This document shows, piece by piece, positions 51,254 to 60,200 of a stretch of 64,000 nt of DNA (position 1 is its first letter; each line of letters opens with the position of its first letter). Where the stretch lies: contig CP126122.1 in assembly GCA_030123565.1 (NCBI GenBank), positions 1,251,001-1,315,000 on the forward strand. Reading direction: 5' to 3'. Under the pieces are notes generated by a model. It saw only the letters and a list, made by a program, of their open reading frames with translations, did no database searches and was not told the origin of the DNA. Position numbers and translations under genes: made by a program. The stretch is from Nitrospira sp. (GTDB lineage Bacteria > Nitrospirota > Nitrospiria > Nitrospirales > Nitrospiraceae).

Positions 51254-51562
51254 TCAGTTGTTGCTGGGCATGATGAGCCCCAGCTCATTCGCCGGCGGAT
51301 GCACGAAGGAAAAGCCCCGGGCTTCCTGATAATCCACCGTCATCCCGCTCGTGCGATGCACGCTCCGCCGTTCCACCGCAATCGTCAACCCGTCGATGTG
51401 CTGCACTTCATCTTCTTCCTGGGCCGCCGCCTCCAAGGTGATCGATAGGGACAGGCGCTTCTCATCGAGATCGCGCAGCTCGATCCGCACGACCGGATCT
51501 TCCGGATGTTTCTCGACCAGCTTGCGCAGTCGTTCGATGGCGGTCCAGGTGAGGTTCAGCAT
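51254..51562 (-). CDS. HesB/IscA-like protein without cysteines
   Basis: 102 residues from the ATG at 51562. The sequence LNLTWTAIERLRKLVEKHPEDPVVRIELRDLDEKRLSLSITL fits the A-type Fe-S carrier fold. The three cluster cysteines are absent; the tail has EARGFSFVHPPANEL where CGCGxSF would be. It thus cannot carry a cluster in the usual way. It starts two bases after the stop of the RelE-type toxin gene and belongs to that operon. Confidence 0.65.
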   Translation of the reverse strand: MLNLTWTAIERLRKLVEKHPEDPVVRIELRDLDEKRLSLSITLEAAAQEEDEVQHIDGLTIAVERRSVHRTSGMTVDYQEARGFSFVHPPANELGLIMPSNN

Positions 51563-51564
51563 GG

Positions 51565-51840
51565 TCAAACGTGGGAAGGCCGGGTCGTCGGCGCTATGTG
51601 GTGGATACAGTGAATGTCCACGAGCTGTTCCGTCCGATCGATGGAGTAGAAGATCCGCCAGTCGCCCACGGCATATTTGTGGAGGCCGGGCAGGTCGGCT
51701 GCGACCGGTTCATGGCGCAGGTTCTCCACGTTGGAGGCGAGCCATTTCGTCTTGTCGAACAGCCGTTGCGCCATGGTTGGATCGGCAGTGCGCAGATCGG
51801 TGATGACTTCCGGCCGGAAGGCCAAACGAAACCAGGGCAT
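51565..51840 (-). CDS. RelE/ParE-type toxin
   Basis: 91 residues from the ATG at 51840. The segment PEVITDLRTADPTMAQRLFDKTKWLASNVENLRHEP...LPGLHKYAVGDWRIFYSIDRTEQLVDIHCIHH is the RelE/ParE fold: two helices, then strands with Arg in WRIFY and a final I-x-x-I-x-H. RelE relatives cleave mRNA on the ribosome; ParE relatives poison gyrase. The antitoxin gene ends four bases upstream. Confidence 0.88.
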   Translation of the reverse strand: MPWFRLAFRPEVITDLRTADPTMAQRLFDKTKWLASNVENLRHEPVAADLPGLHKYAVGDWRIFYSIDRTEQLVDIHCIHHIAPTTRPSHV

Positions 51841-51844
51841 CGGA

Positions 51845-52060
51845 TCACCAGCGCAGGCCGAGCTTGTCGGCCACCTCGTCACCCGTGAGGCGTTCGGTCG
51901 AGGCCAGGGACTGTTTGAGCCGCTCGCGGACGGACTCGCCGAGTGGGGCGCCGAGATCGGGGTCGCCGAGCAAGGTCCGCAGCCGATCGTCCACGATCCC
52001 TTCGACCAGGTTCTTCAGTTCGGCCAGACTGAGATTCGAGATGGTGTTGGGCTCGGCCAT
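51845..52060 (-). CDS. antitoxin of the RelE/ParE-type pair
   Basis: 71 residues starting MAEPNTISNLSLAELKNLVEGIVDDRLRTLLGDPDLGAPLGESV. GGAG lies six bases before the ATG at 52060. Helical, acidic; no clear DNA-binding domain in the short N-terminus. Gene order (antitoxin first, four-base gap) and size identify it as the partner of the toxin at 51565-51840. Confidence 0.75.
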   Translation of the reverse strand: MAEPNTISNLSLAELKNLVEGIVDDRLRTLLGDPDLGAPLGESVRERLKQSLASTERLTGDEVADKLGLRW

Positions 52061-52120
52061 GGCGTGCTCCGGATCATATTTGGAGCATACGAGGCCCGTC
52101 GCGGGAAATGCAATACGCGG

Positions 52121-52360
52121 TTAGAAAGGCTTAAACAGCGGGAGGTCAGGAATCTTGCGAAAATGCTCATCCAGTGTTTCAGATTTTTCCCAGTCAGAGG
52201 CAAGACGGACACGCCCGCTCAAGGCCTTGAGTTTCTCCAGTTTCTTGCGACGGATCAGATCGGAGATGGCCTGGTGGATGGCGTCGGTCTTCGTCTTGGC
52301 CGAAGTCACATCCATCAGATCCTTAAGGAGGGCTTCATCCAGATTGAGGGTCGTCCGCAT
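52121..52360 (-). CDS. orphan VapB-like ribbon-helix-helix antitoxin
   Basis: 79 residues from the ATG at 52360: MRTTLNLDEALLKDLMDVTS is the ribbon, followed by KTKTDAIHQAISDLIRRKKLEKLKALSG, as in VapB antitoxins. The C-terminal toxin-binding region (LASDWEKSETLDEHFRK) is short. No PIN-domain toxin follows: the next gene downstream is the antitoxin of another pair. It may be a remnant or act in trans. Confidence 0.8.
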   Translation of the reverse strand: MRTTLNLDEALLKDLMDVTSAKTKTDAIHQAISDLIRRKKLEKLKALSGRVRLASDWEKSETLDEHFRKIPDLPLFKPF

Positions 52361-53847
52361 CGGCGTGGCTCCAGTATGGCTGGATGATATGCAGAGCACG
52401 GGCACCTGTCAACAACTGAGATCAGACGGCGAATCGGATGAACGTGACCTCGGATTGTCACGGCTCGGTGGTAGGCTGGGCAGGTCGCGAGGGAAGGCGT
52501 CGGGGCGACATTGTTTTAGTAGACGTGAACAGGTATTCTTCCGGCGCTTCCGTAGACCACAGTAGAGGAAATGACATGGCGCGCGGCGTGACAAAGAAGA
52601 CGAAATCGACCGAAACCCAGACCGTTCCCTACAGACATCCGGAAGCCAAGAGCCTCATGCGGCCGGAGGTGGGGACCCAGGCGCAGTTCAAAAAGAAGAA
52701 AGCCCCCAAGACCTACCGCTATGATTCTTCTCTGTCGCCCGCACTGGACTGGGACGGCAAGAATCCGGCCCGCGAGGAGGGCGAACAGCTCATCCAGCAG
52801 ATTCTTGGCGCCAAGACGTTGGAAGAGGCGAAGGCTGCCGCCTCGAAGCTCAAGAGCCTGAGCAAGCCCTTCTTGAATTGGGCGGGGAAGGCGGAGCGGC
52901 TGTCGTTCGACGTGCCGACCCTGCCGCTCTTCATCCATGAGCGGCTCTCCACCAAGGCCATCATCGAAACCCTGGCGGGCCACAAGCGCGATCAACAACA
53001 GACCATGTTCGACCTGTTCGGCGATCCGCAACGGTCGATCACCGATCAGGTGCTCAAAGCCTACGAGTACCAAGACAACTGGTCGAACAGGATGGTCCTG
53101 GGCGATTCGCTGGTGGTGATGAATTCCCTGCTGCATTACGAAGGGCTCGGCGGGCAGGTGCAGATGATCTACATGGACCCGCCCTACGGCGTGAAGTTCG
53201 GCAGCAACTTCCAGCCCTTCGTCAGGAAGCGCGACGTGAGCCATAACGACGATGAGGACATGACCCGTGAGCCCGAAATGGTCCAGGCCTACCGCGATAC
53301 GTGGGAGTTGGGCCTGCACTCGTACCTGACCTATCTGCGCGACCGGCTCTTGCTCGCCCGAAACCTGCTCACACCAAGCGGCAGCATCTTTGTCCAGATC
53401 AGCGACGAAAATCTGCACCATGTGCGGGAAGTGATGGATGAGGTGTTTGGGGCGGAGAATTGTGTCTCTGTTATTGCATTTCAGAAGACAAGTAGCGCAT
53501 CGGGGGAACTGCTTTCGTCAATTTCTGACTACCTTATTTGGTTTGCCAAGGATAAGAGTAGCCTAAAATACCGCCAAATTTATCTTCCTAAGAAGATTGG
53601 GGAAGATGGAGGCGAACAATATACATGGGTTCAGTTCAGCGATGGAGTCAGAAAGAATCTTGGTGGTAGTGACAAGTTGCGAGATCTTCCAGAAGGAGCA
53701 AAGGTATTTCGCCAAGATAACCTTACGAGCCAGCGCCCGGCGCAGGAGGGTGATGTTAGAGAATTTGAGTTTGAGGGAAGGAAGTTTACTCCTGGCAAGG
53801 GTACCTTCAAGTCAAATTTCATTGGGCTCTCTAATCTAGCTAAGAGC

Positions 53848-54273
53848 TTATCCGTAAATTACATTTATCGCCAACGGGATTTTTCTGAACGTGATGATCG
53901 CCGCGGCAAGATGGGTGAGGCCGAGGAAACTGCGTTCGAGTTTCTCATACCGCACGAGCAGCTTGCGAAAGCGATTGAACCAGCTATGCGCGACCTCCAC
54001 AATCCACCTCCTGGCTCGCTTCGTCGGATGCCGCCGCTGCTCCTCGGCTTCCTGCCCGCGCCCTTTGACATGGGCGATGTAGCCATGCTCTTCAATGGTG
54101 ACACGTGCCGGAATGCCGGTGTAGCCTGCATCGGCACACAAGTGCTGGCTGCGTCGCTCAGGCGGCGAGGGACGCGGCACTACGATGGCGTCAAGGACGA
54201 CGGCCAGCTGGCTCACATCATGCCGGTTTGCCGCGGTCACGATGATCGACAGCGGGACGCCACGATCGTCCAC
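53848..54273 (-). CDS. IS5-family transposase, second frame
   Basis: Carries the rest of the catalytic domain: KRHLLVDDRGVPLSIIVTAANRHDV, then LCADAGYTG (second Asp) and IVEVAHSWFNRFRKLLVRYEKL (Glu, with the Y-(2)-R-(3)-E-(6)-K-like end). The frame is read from the A7 run near 54293 (product then continues G-S-K-R-H-L-L-V). The ATG-like start in the open frame is unlikely to be used by itself. Confidence 0.85.
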   Translation of the reverse strand: MDDRGVPLSIIVTAANRHDVSQLAVVLDAIVVPRPSPPERRSQHLCADAGYTGIPARVTIEEHGYIAHVKGRGQEAEEQRRHPTKRARRWIVEVAHSWFNRFRKLLVRYEKLERSFLGLTHLAAAIITFRKIPLAINVIYG

Positions 54274-54724
54274 CAGCAGGTGGCGCTTGCTTCCATTTTT
54301 TTCCCCGATCCGTCGGGTTCGGCCCGACCGCTTCCTGAGCCAGCGGCGCTTTCATCATGGCCCCGTCGATACTCTGCCAGCGCCACGCGATGCCTTCCAC
54401 GTCGTCATACTCCGCCAGCCCGGCCTGCCAGAGGGCTGCGAACAGGCCGGCGTTCTGCCACTCGAGAAAGCGCTTGTGAATGGCGCTCGCGCTCCCAAAG
54501 CGCTCGGTCGGCAACGCCTTCCACTGACAGCCCGTGCGCAACACGTAGACGATGCCCTCGAACACCAGGCGCGCCTCCTTGGGTTTGCGCCCACCCCCGG
54601 GTTTGCGCACGTAGGGCTTGGCCCTCGCACGCCGGCGCGCGGGGATCAAGGGTTCGACCCGTTGCCAAAACGCGTCCGACACTTCCCATGCTGCCGCCCT
54701 GCTGTGCGTCACACGTTTCGCCAT
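54218..54724 (-). CDS. IS5-family transposase, first frame
   Basis: 168 residues. Start MAKRVTHSRAAAWEVSDAFWQRVEPLIP and the segment GIVYVLRTGCQWKALPTERFGSASAIHKRFLEWQNAGLF are the DUF4096-like N-terminal part of IS5 transposases. SIDGA carries the first Asp of the DDE triad. The frame ends shortly after a run of seven A on the minus strand (RGKKWKQ). The second frame begins at the same run in +1 phase, so a full transposase would need frameshifting or transcript slippage. Confidence 0.88.
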   Translation of the reverse strand: MAKRVTHSRAAAWEVSDAFWQRVEPLIPARRRARAKPYVRKPGGGRKPKEARLVFEGIVYVLRTGCQWKALPTERFGSASAIHKRFLEWQNAGLFAALWQAGLAEYDDVEGIAWRWQSIDGAMMKAPLAQEAVGPNPTDRGKKWKQAPPAGGRSWRPAVDHRDRGKPA

Positions 54725-55546
54725 CGTTGATCTCCCCCATTCGTCCGAGTCGAGATGGGAGGCAGTGTACCATATTATTTACGGATAAGCTCTAAGGCTA
54801 AACGTCTGATCGCAGTCGGTAATACTCTGGCCTATGTAAGATACTTTGATGATTTTCCGGTTTTTCCAATTTCCAATGTCTGGAGCGATACGGTCATCTC
54901 GGGATTCTCTACGGAAAAATTGTACGTTGTTCAAACTGCCCCAACTGTCATCCAACGCTGCCTCCTCATGACCACCGACCCAGGCGACCTGGTGCTCGAT
55001 CCCACTTGCGGGAGCGGCACGACGGCCTATGTGGCGGAGCAATGGGGTCGGCGATGGATCACCGTCGATACCAGCCGCGTGCCCTTAGCCCTGGCCCGCC
55101 AGCGGCTCCTGACCGCGACTTTTCCTTGGTACGACCTGAAAGATAACCATCGTGGTCCCGCCGGTGGCTTCGTCTACAAGCGCAAGCAGAACAAGAAGGG
55201 CGAAGAGGTGGGCGGCATCGTGCCGCATGTCACGCTCAAGTCCATTGCCAACAACGAGCCGCCGGCCGAAGAGGTGCTGGTGGACCGGCCGGAAACCAAG
55301 GACGGCATCACGCGCGTGACCGGCCCATTTTGTTTCGAGGCGACCATCCCGACGCCGGTGGATTGGGAGGGCGACGGCATTGAAGATTCCGGCGTCGGCT
55401 TGTCGCACGGTTCGTTCGTGGATCGCATGCTCGAAGTGCTGCGCAAGAGTCCTGTGCTGCGGCTCGAAGGGAACAAGACTGTCACGTTGAAGAACATCCG
55501 GCCTCCGTCGAAAACCTTGTCCCTGTCTGCAGAAGCCCTGGCGCCC

Positions 55547-55641
55547 CTCACCCCCACCCTCTCCCCTGAAGCAGGGGCGAGGGAGAAACAACGTGACCAC
55601 CCCTCTCACTCGAAGGGAGAGGGCAAGGGAGAGGGTGACAA
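55547..55641 (+). repeat. GC-rich CCCTCTCCC-type repeat inserted in frame in mod
   Basis: The stretch contains CACCCCCACCCTCTCCCCTG and its near-complement CAGGGGCGAGGGAG, followed by a second half with CCCTCTCACTCGAAGGGAGA. It encodes PLTPTLSPEAGAREKQR and SHSKGEGKGEG without breaking the frame. A related copy lies at 55936-55971. Such repeats are widely scattered in bacterial genomes and often sit between genes. Confidence 0.7.
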
Positions 55642-55935
55642 ACCGGTGGCCTTTGTTTTCGGGCCGGAGAACGGCGCGGTGAGCGAGAAGCTGGTCTATG
55701 AGGCGGCGCGGGAGGCGCATGCCAAGAGCTATACGCACCTCTATGTGATCGGCTTCGCCATTCAGCCCAACGCCAGGACGCTCGTGGAAAAATGCGGCGA
55801 GGTGATGGGCGTCCCTGCGACCTATGTGCAGGCCACGCCGGACCTGCTGATGGGCGACCTGCTCAAGAACATGCGGTCGAGCCAGATTTTCAGCGTGTGC
55901 GGCCAGCCGGAGGTCGAAGTCAAAAAGCTCAAGAG

Positions 55936-55971
55936 CCCCTCACCCCAGCCCTCTCCCCGAAAGGGCGAGGG
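55936..55971 (+). repeat. second CCCTCTCCC-type repeat in mod
   Basis: AGCCCCTCACCCCAGCCCTC followed by TCCCCGAAAGGGCGAGGG. It forms a hairpin (CCCTCTCCCC/GGGCGAGGG) and encodes SPSPQPSPRKGEG in frame. Confidence 0.65.
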
Positions 55972-56334
55972 TGTTCAGTACCAAGTCGAGTTGCTGGGGT
56001 TGGATGTGTTCGATCCGATCACCATGGAGGTGACGCACCGCAGCGGCAACGACGTGCCGGCCTGGTTTCTGGATACGGATTACAACGACCTCTGTTTCCA
56101 CGTGTCGCAGGCCTTCTTTCCCCGCACCAGCGCCTGGGACAATTTGAAGAAGGTCCTCAAGGGCGAGTATGAAGAAAGCGTGTGGGACCATTTGTCGGGA
56201 AGCAGCAGCGCGCCGTTCGAAGCTGGTGAGCACAAACAGATTGCCGTGAAGGTGATCGACGACCGCGGCAACGAATTGCTGGTGGTGAAGAAACTCACGT
56301 AAACTCTGTTCTCTCGCTCAAGGAGAGGTAACAG

Positions 56335-56541
56335 ATGAAAACGCTGGAAGAGCTGATCAAAGAACTCCCACCGCATCTCCAGAATGAAGTGCGGGATTTC
56401 GCTCAGTTCTTGGCCGATACCAAGGTCCGAACGAAGCGAAAACATCTTCGCATGGACTGGGCCGGCGGGTTGCGTGAGTACCGAGACCGATTCACCTCGC
56501 TTCAGCTGCAAAAAAAGGCCCTGGAGTGGTGGGGCGATTAA
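56335..56541 (+). CDS. vapB: VapB-type antitoxin (DUF2281-like)
   Basis: 68 residues. MKTLEELIKELPPHLQNEVRDFAQFLADTK is the DUF2281 pattern: an acidic amphipathic helix pair often found before PIN toxins, followed by a basic tail and MDWAGGLREYRDRFTSLQLQKKALEWW, which would thread into the toxin. AAGGAG precedes the ATG. Its stop shares one base with the toxin start (TAATG). Confidence 0.88.
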   Translation: MKTLEELIKELPPHLQNEVRDFAQFLADTKVRTKRKHLRMDWAGGLREYRDRFTSLQLQKKALEWWGD

Positions 56542-56939
56542 TGTACCTGGTCGACACCAATGTCTGGCTGGAAGCGATCTTGGACCAGGAACGCGCGGAA
56601 GAGGCGCGCTCCTTTCTCCAGCATACAGAAAGCCCTCAGCTTGCCCTCCCAGACTTCTCCCTCTTTTCGATCGGCATCATTCTGACGCGCCTCAAGAAAG
56701 ACTCTCTGTTCCATACGTTCCTGGAAGACACCGTGGAGGAGTCGGGAGTATCGTTGATTCGACTCGATTCAGCGGGGCTTAATCAGATTCTCGCTCTACG
56801 CGAGTCGGTCCCTCTGGACTTCGACGACGCCTACCAATACGTCGCGGCTCAGAAACATGATCTCATCCTCGTCAGCTTCGATGCCGATTTCGACCGCACG
56901 GAGCATGGCCGCAAGCAGCCTCATCAGGTCGTAACATGA
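56541..56939 (+). CDS. vapC: VapC-type PIN-domain toxin
   Basis: 132 residues from the ATG at 56541. PIN-domain acidic residues: Asp5 in MYLVDTNVWLEA, Glu near EARSFL, Asp in PLDFDDAYQYVAA and in FDADFDRTE. VapC toxins are magnesium-dependent ribonucleases that cut tRNA or rRNA. Coupled to vapB by overlapping stop/start and to the ygiT-like gene by an ATGA overlap. Confidence 0.93.
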   Translation: MYLVDTNVWLEAILDQERAEEARSFLQHTESPQLALPDFSLFSIGIILTRLKKDSLFHTFLEDTVEESGVSLIRLDSAGLNQILALRESVPLDFDDAYQYVAAQKHDLILVSFDADFDRTEHGRKQPHQVVT

Positions 56940-57157
56940 CATGCCGCGTCTGTGGATCGCCGATGCAGTCGGTGAGGACAGATTTGCCGTTCAAGGTGAG
57001 CGATCGGTCGATTGTCGTGATCAAAAGCCTGCCGGTGCTCCAGTGCGACAATTGTACCGAGTATGTGCTCGAAGATCCGGTGATGGCGACCGTGGAGCAC
57101 CTCCTTGATGCCGTGGACGATGCGGCGGAATTGAGCGTAATCAAGTATGCCGCCTAA
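56936..57157 (+). CDS. YgiT-type zinc-finger protein (MqsA N-domain-like)
   Basis: 73 residues. CRVCGSPMQSVRTDLPFKVSDRSIVVIKSLPVLQCDNCTEYVLEDPVM has the two CxxC pairs and VxxVPxxxCxxCGE-like turn of YgiT/MqsA zinc domains. The helix-turn-helix of full MqsA is missing. The usual partner toxin (MqsR or DUF4258) is absent; here it follows vapC with a four-base overlap. Confidence 0.82.
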   Translation: MTCRVCGSPMQSVRTDLPFKVSDRSIVVIKSLPVLQCDNCTEYVLEDPVMATVEHLLDAVDDAAELSVIKYAA

Positions 57158-57287
57158 GGCAACCGAAGTAATTTCATGAGCAAAATATCGAACCTGACCA
57201 TATCGGAGAATTACCGGCTGGAAGTTGGATGCATTGCATACCGAATTGCCGGCGCGAAGCCGAGTCACTTGAGTCGATGATCTCTTG

Positions 57288-60200
57288 ATGAGCGCCTACG
57301 AAGTTCCTCAACCCATTCTCAATTCTCCGTTCGACGCGCCCCGTGAACATTGGCACATCGTCGAAGGGGAAACGCCCGTGACCAGGCCGGGCCGCCGTCC
57401 TGCCATGTATTTCTATCGCGATCCCAAGGCCAAACCCGAGACCGAGGCCGGGCGCGTGGTCGGGACTGCCGTCGAACTCACCCTGGTCAACCGCATTCGT
57501 GAGCAGGTGCAGCGCTGGCGGTCGGAGGGCTATCCCGGCGTGACCCGCACGACCCTCGAACTGTTGCAATGGTGGCGGCGGGATGGACGGGTGCAGCGCC
57601 TGTTCTTCGCGCAGCTTGATGCGGCGGAGACGATCATCTTTCTCTGCGAAGCGCGGGCGGATTTTCGTCAAGGGATCGACGTGCCGCAGGAGTCGCTGAG
57701 CGAGGAAAAACGGGCACAGGGGTTCGCGGGATTTCGACGCTATGCCTCCAAGATGGCCACCGGGTCCGGGAAGACGACGGTGATGGGCATGTTGGCCGCC
57801 TGGAACATTCTCAACAAGGTCAACGATCGCAGCGATGCGAGATTTTCCGATGTCGTGCTGATTGTCTGTCCCAACGTGACGATCAAGAACCGGCTCCGCG
57901 AACTGGACCCTGACGGGGGAGAGGCCAGTCTCTACCGTACGCGGGACCTCGTGCCGTCGCACCTCATGCCCCTGCTCTCGCAAGGCAAGGTGCTGGTGAC
58001 GAATTGGCATGTGTTTGAACCGCAGGCGGTGCAGACCGGCGGCGTCGGAGCCAGGGTGAATCGGGCCGGCGTCGAGGTACGCACGAAAGAGACCATCACG
58101 ATCGGCACGAAGACCACGACGGCGCGCGGCACGCGATACCTGACCAGGGAGGATCTCGAACGGCAGGTCGCCGCCGGGTTGCTCACGCTGCTGGCCGAGG
58201 AACATGACAAGGACGGCACGCTCAAGAAAGTCAGCGTCGAGTCCAAGCGGTATGTCGAGAGCGATACGGCGCTCGTCAACCGAATTCTCGGCCGTGCCGT
58301 AGGCGGGAAGCAGAACATCCTGGTGATGAACGACGAAGCGCACCATGCCTATCGGATCGTCCGCGAGGAGCGAGATGAACAGGAGGAGGATCTCTTCGGG
58401 GAAGATGAGGAAGCCGAGGATTTCTTCAAGGAAGCGACGGTATGGATCGATGGGCTGGATCGTATCCAGAAATTGCGGGGGATTAATTTCTGCCTCGACC
58501 TGTCCGCCACACCCTATTTTCTCGGGCGAGTGGGGCAGGATACCAATCGACCGTTTCCCTGGGTCGTGAGCGATTTCGGGTTGATCGATGCGATCGAGTC
58601 CGGCTTGGTGAAGATTCCTCAGCTTGCCGTCAGGGATACGACGGGGAAAGACATTCCCGGCTACTTCAATATTTGGCACTGGATCTTGCCGCAACTCACG
58701 CCCGCCGAGCGGGGCGGGAAGCGGGCCAACCCCAAGCCCGAAGCCATCCTGAAGTATGCCAACCATCCCATCGCGATGTTGGGCGGCCTGTGGGAGAAAG
58801 AAGGGGAGAATTGGGCCACCCAACGCGATGACCGGCGACCGCCGGTCTTCATTCTGGTGTGCAAGAACACCCAGATCGCCAAGGTCCTCTACGATTGGCT
58901 GGCGGACGACAAGCCGCCGACAGGCATTCCGCCGGTGAAAATCACGAGCTTCAAGAACCAGTCCGGTGTCGTGAACACCATTCGAGTGGATTCCAAGGTC
59001 ATCCATGAATCGGACAGCGGCGAGGCGAAGAGCGATGAGGTGCGTTGGATGAGATTCACGCTGGATACGGTGGGGAAAATCGCCTGGCCGACGGATCGGC
59101 TCAGGCGCCCGCTCTATCCGGAAGGCTTCAAGGACCTGGCGGAGAAACTCAAGCGGCCTGACCATCCGCCGGGTCGGGACGTGCGTTGCATCGTCAGCGT
59201 CGGCATGCTGACGGAGGGTTGGGACTGCAATACGGTGACGCACATTATCGGGCTGCGGCCCTTCATGTCTCAACTCCTGTGCGAGCAGGTGGTCGGGCGC
59301 GGCCTGCGCAGAGCGAGCTACGAACTGGGCCCTGATGGCAAACTGACCGAAGAGGTGGCCAAGGTCTTCGGCGTGCCCTTCGAAGTCATCCCCTTCAAGG
59401 CCAACCCTCAGGGGCAGCCACGGCCTCGCGTAGAACGGCATCACGTACATGCCATTCCGGCCAAGTCGCAATTCGCCATTACCTATCCCCGAGTCGAGGG
59501 TTATACCCAGGCCATTCGCAATCGGGTGACGGTGGATTGGGCTCATGTGCCGTCCCTGGTCTTGGAACCGGGTCGCATCCCGCCTGAAGTGGAGGTGAAG
59601 GGGCTGCACGTCACCAACCGCGGACGGCTTTCCCTGTCAGGCCCAGGCAAAGTCGATGATGTCACCCTCAAGGAGTTTCGAGCGAAGCGCCGCATTCAAG
59701 AACTGATTTTTGATCTGGCTCAAACGCTGACCCGCGACTATGTCGCCCAGAAGCATTGCGCGATTCCTCCCCATGTCCTGTTTCCTCAACTGACCGCCAT
59801 CATTCAACAGTATCTCGACAACAAGATCGAGGCTCGGCCGCCGGCGGATCACAAAGACCTCTTTCTCGCGCCCTATTACGGCTGGGTGGTGGAGCGACTG
59901 CTGGAGGCGATTCGCCCCGATACGTCACAGGGTGAAGCGCCTGAAGTGCCGCGTTATGAAGCCAGCCGAGGGCCCGGTTCGACGGGCGATGTGGATTTCT
60001 GGACGAGCCGCGACGTGCGGGAGGTGACGCGGTGCCATTTGAACTATGCCGTCGCCGATACGGTTCAATGGGAGCAGTCAGCCGTCTACTACTTGGATAA
60101 ACATGAGGCGATAGAGGCCTTTGTGAAGAATGCGGGGCTCGGGTTCGCGATTCCCTATCTCCATAACGGGCAGATGCATGACTACGTGCCGGATTTTCTC

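Larger units (their letters stand above)
53844..54792. mobile_element. IS5-family insertion sequence (949 bp) inside mod
   Basis: Terminal inverted repeats GAGCTTATCCGTAAAT at 53844-53859 and, reversed, 54777-54792. A TAA duplication flanks it (53841-53843 and 54793-54795). Two transposase frames lie on the minus strand. The TNA target and the GAGC-type ends suit the IS1031/ISL2 groups of the IS5 family. Ends and target copies are intact, which suggests a fairly recent insertion. Confidence 0.93.
52576..56302 (+). pseudogene. mod: type III-like DNA methyltransferase (mod), split by an insertion sequence
   Basis: Start ATG at 52576 after AGAGGAA. The coding parts are 52576-53843 and 54796-56302; joined at the TAA target duplication they give one 924-residue frame. 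Motif IV DPPY is at residue 201-204 (MIYMDPPYGVKFGS). Motif I lies in the second half (LDPTCGSGTTAYVAEQWGRRW), giving the beta-class order of type III Mod N6-adenine methylases. The split falls between NFIGLSNLAK and AKRLIAVGNTLAYVR, within the target-recognition half, so the gene is inactive as it stands. Two in-frame CCCTCTCCC-type repeats add low-complexity stretches in the second half. Confidence 0.93.

Noticed and set aside
57177-57281. 34-residue leader-like ORF before res
   Set aside because: It has no ribosome site and its end falls just before the res start by chance; nothing suggests attenuation.
57174-59609. 811-residue open frame on the minus strand
   Set aside because: It lies entirely opposite the res gene and is an antisense shadow of a GC-rich coding sequence; no ribosome site or family match.
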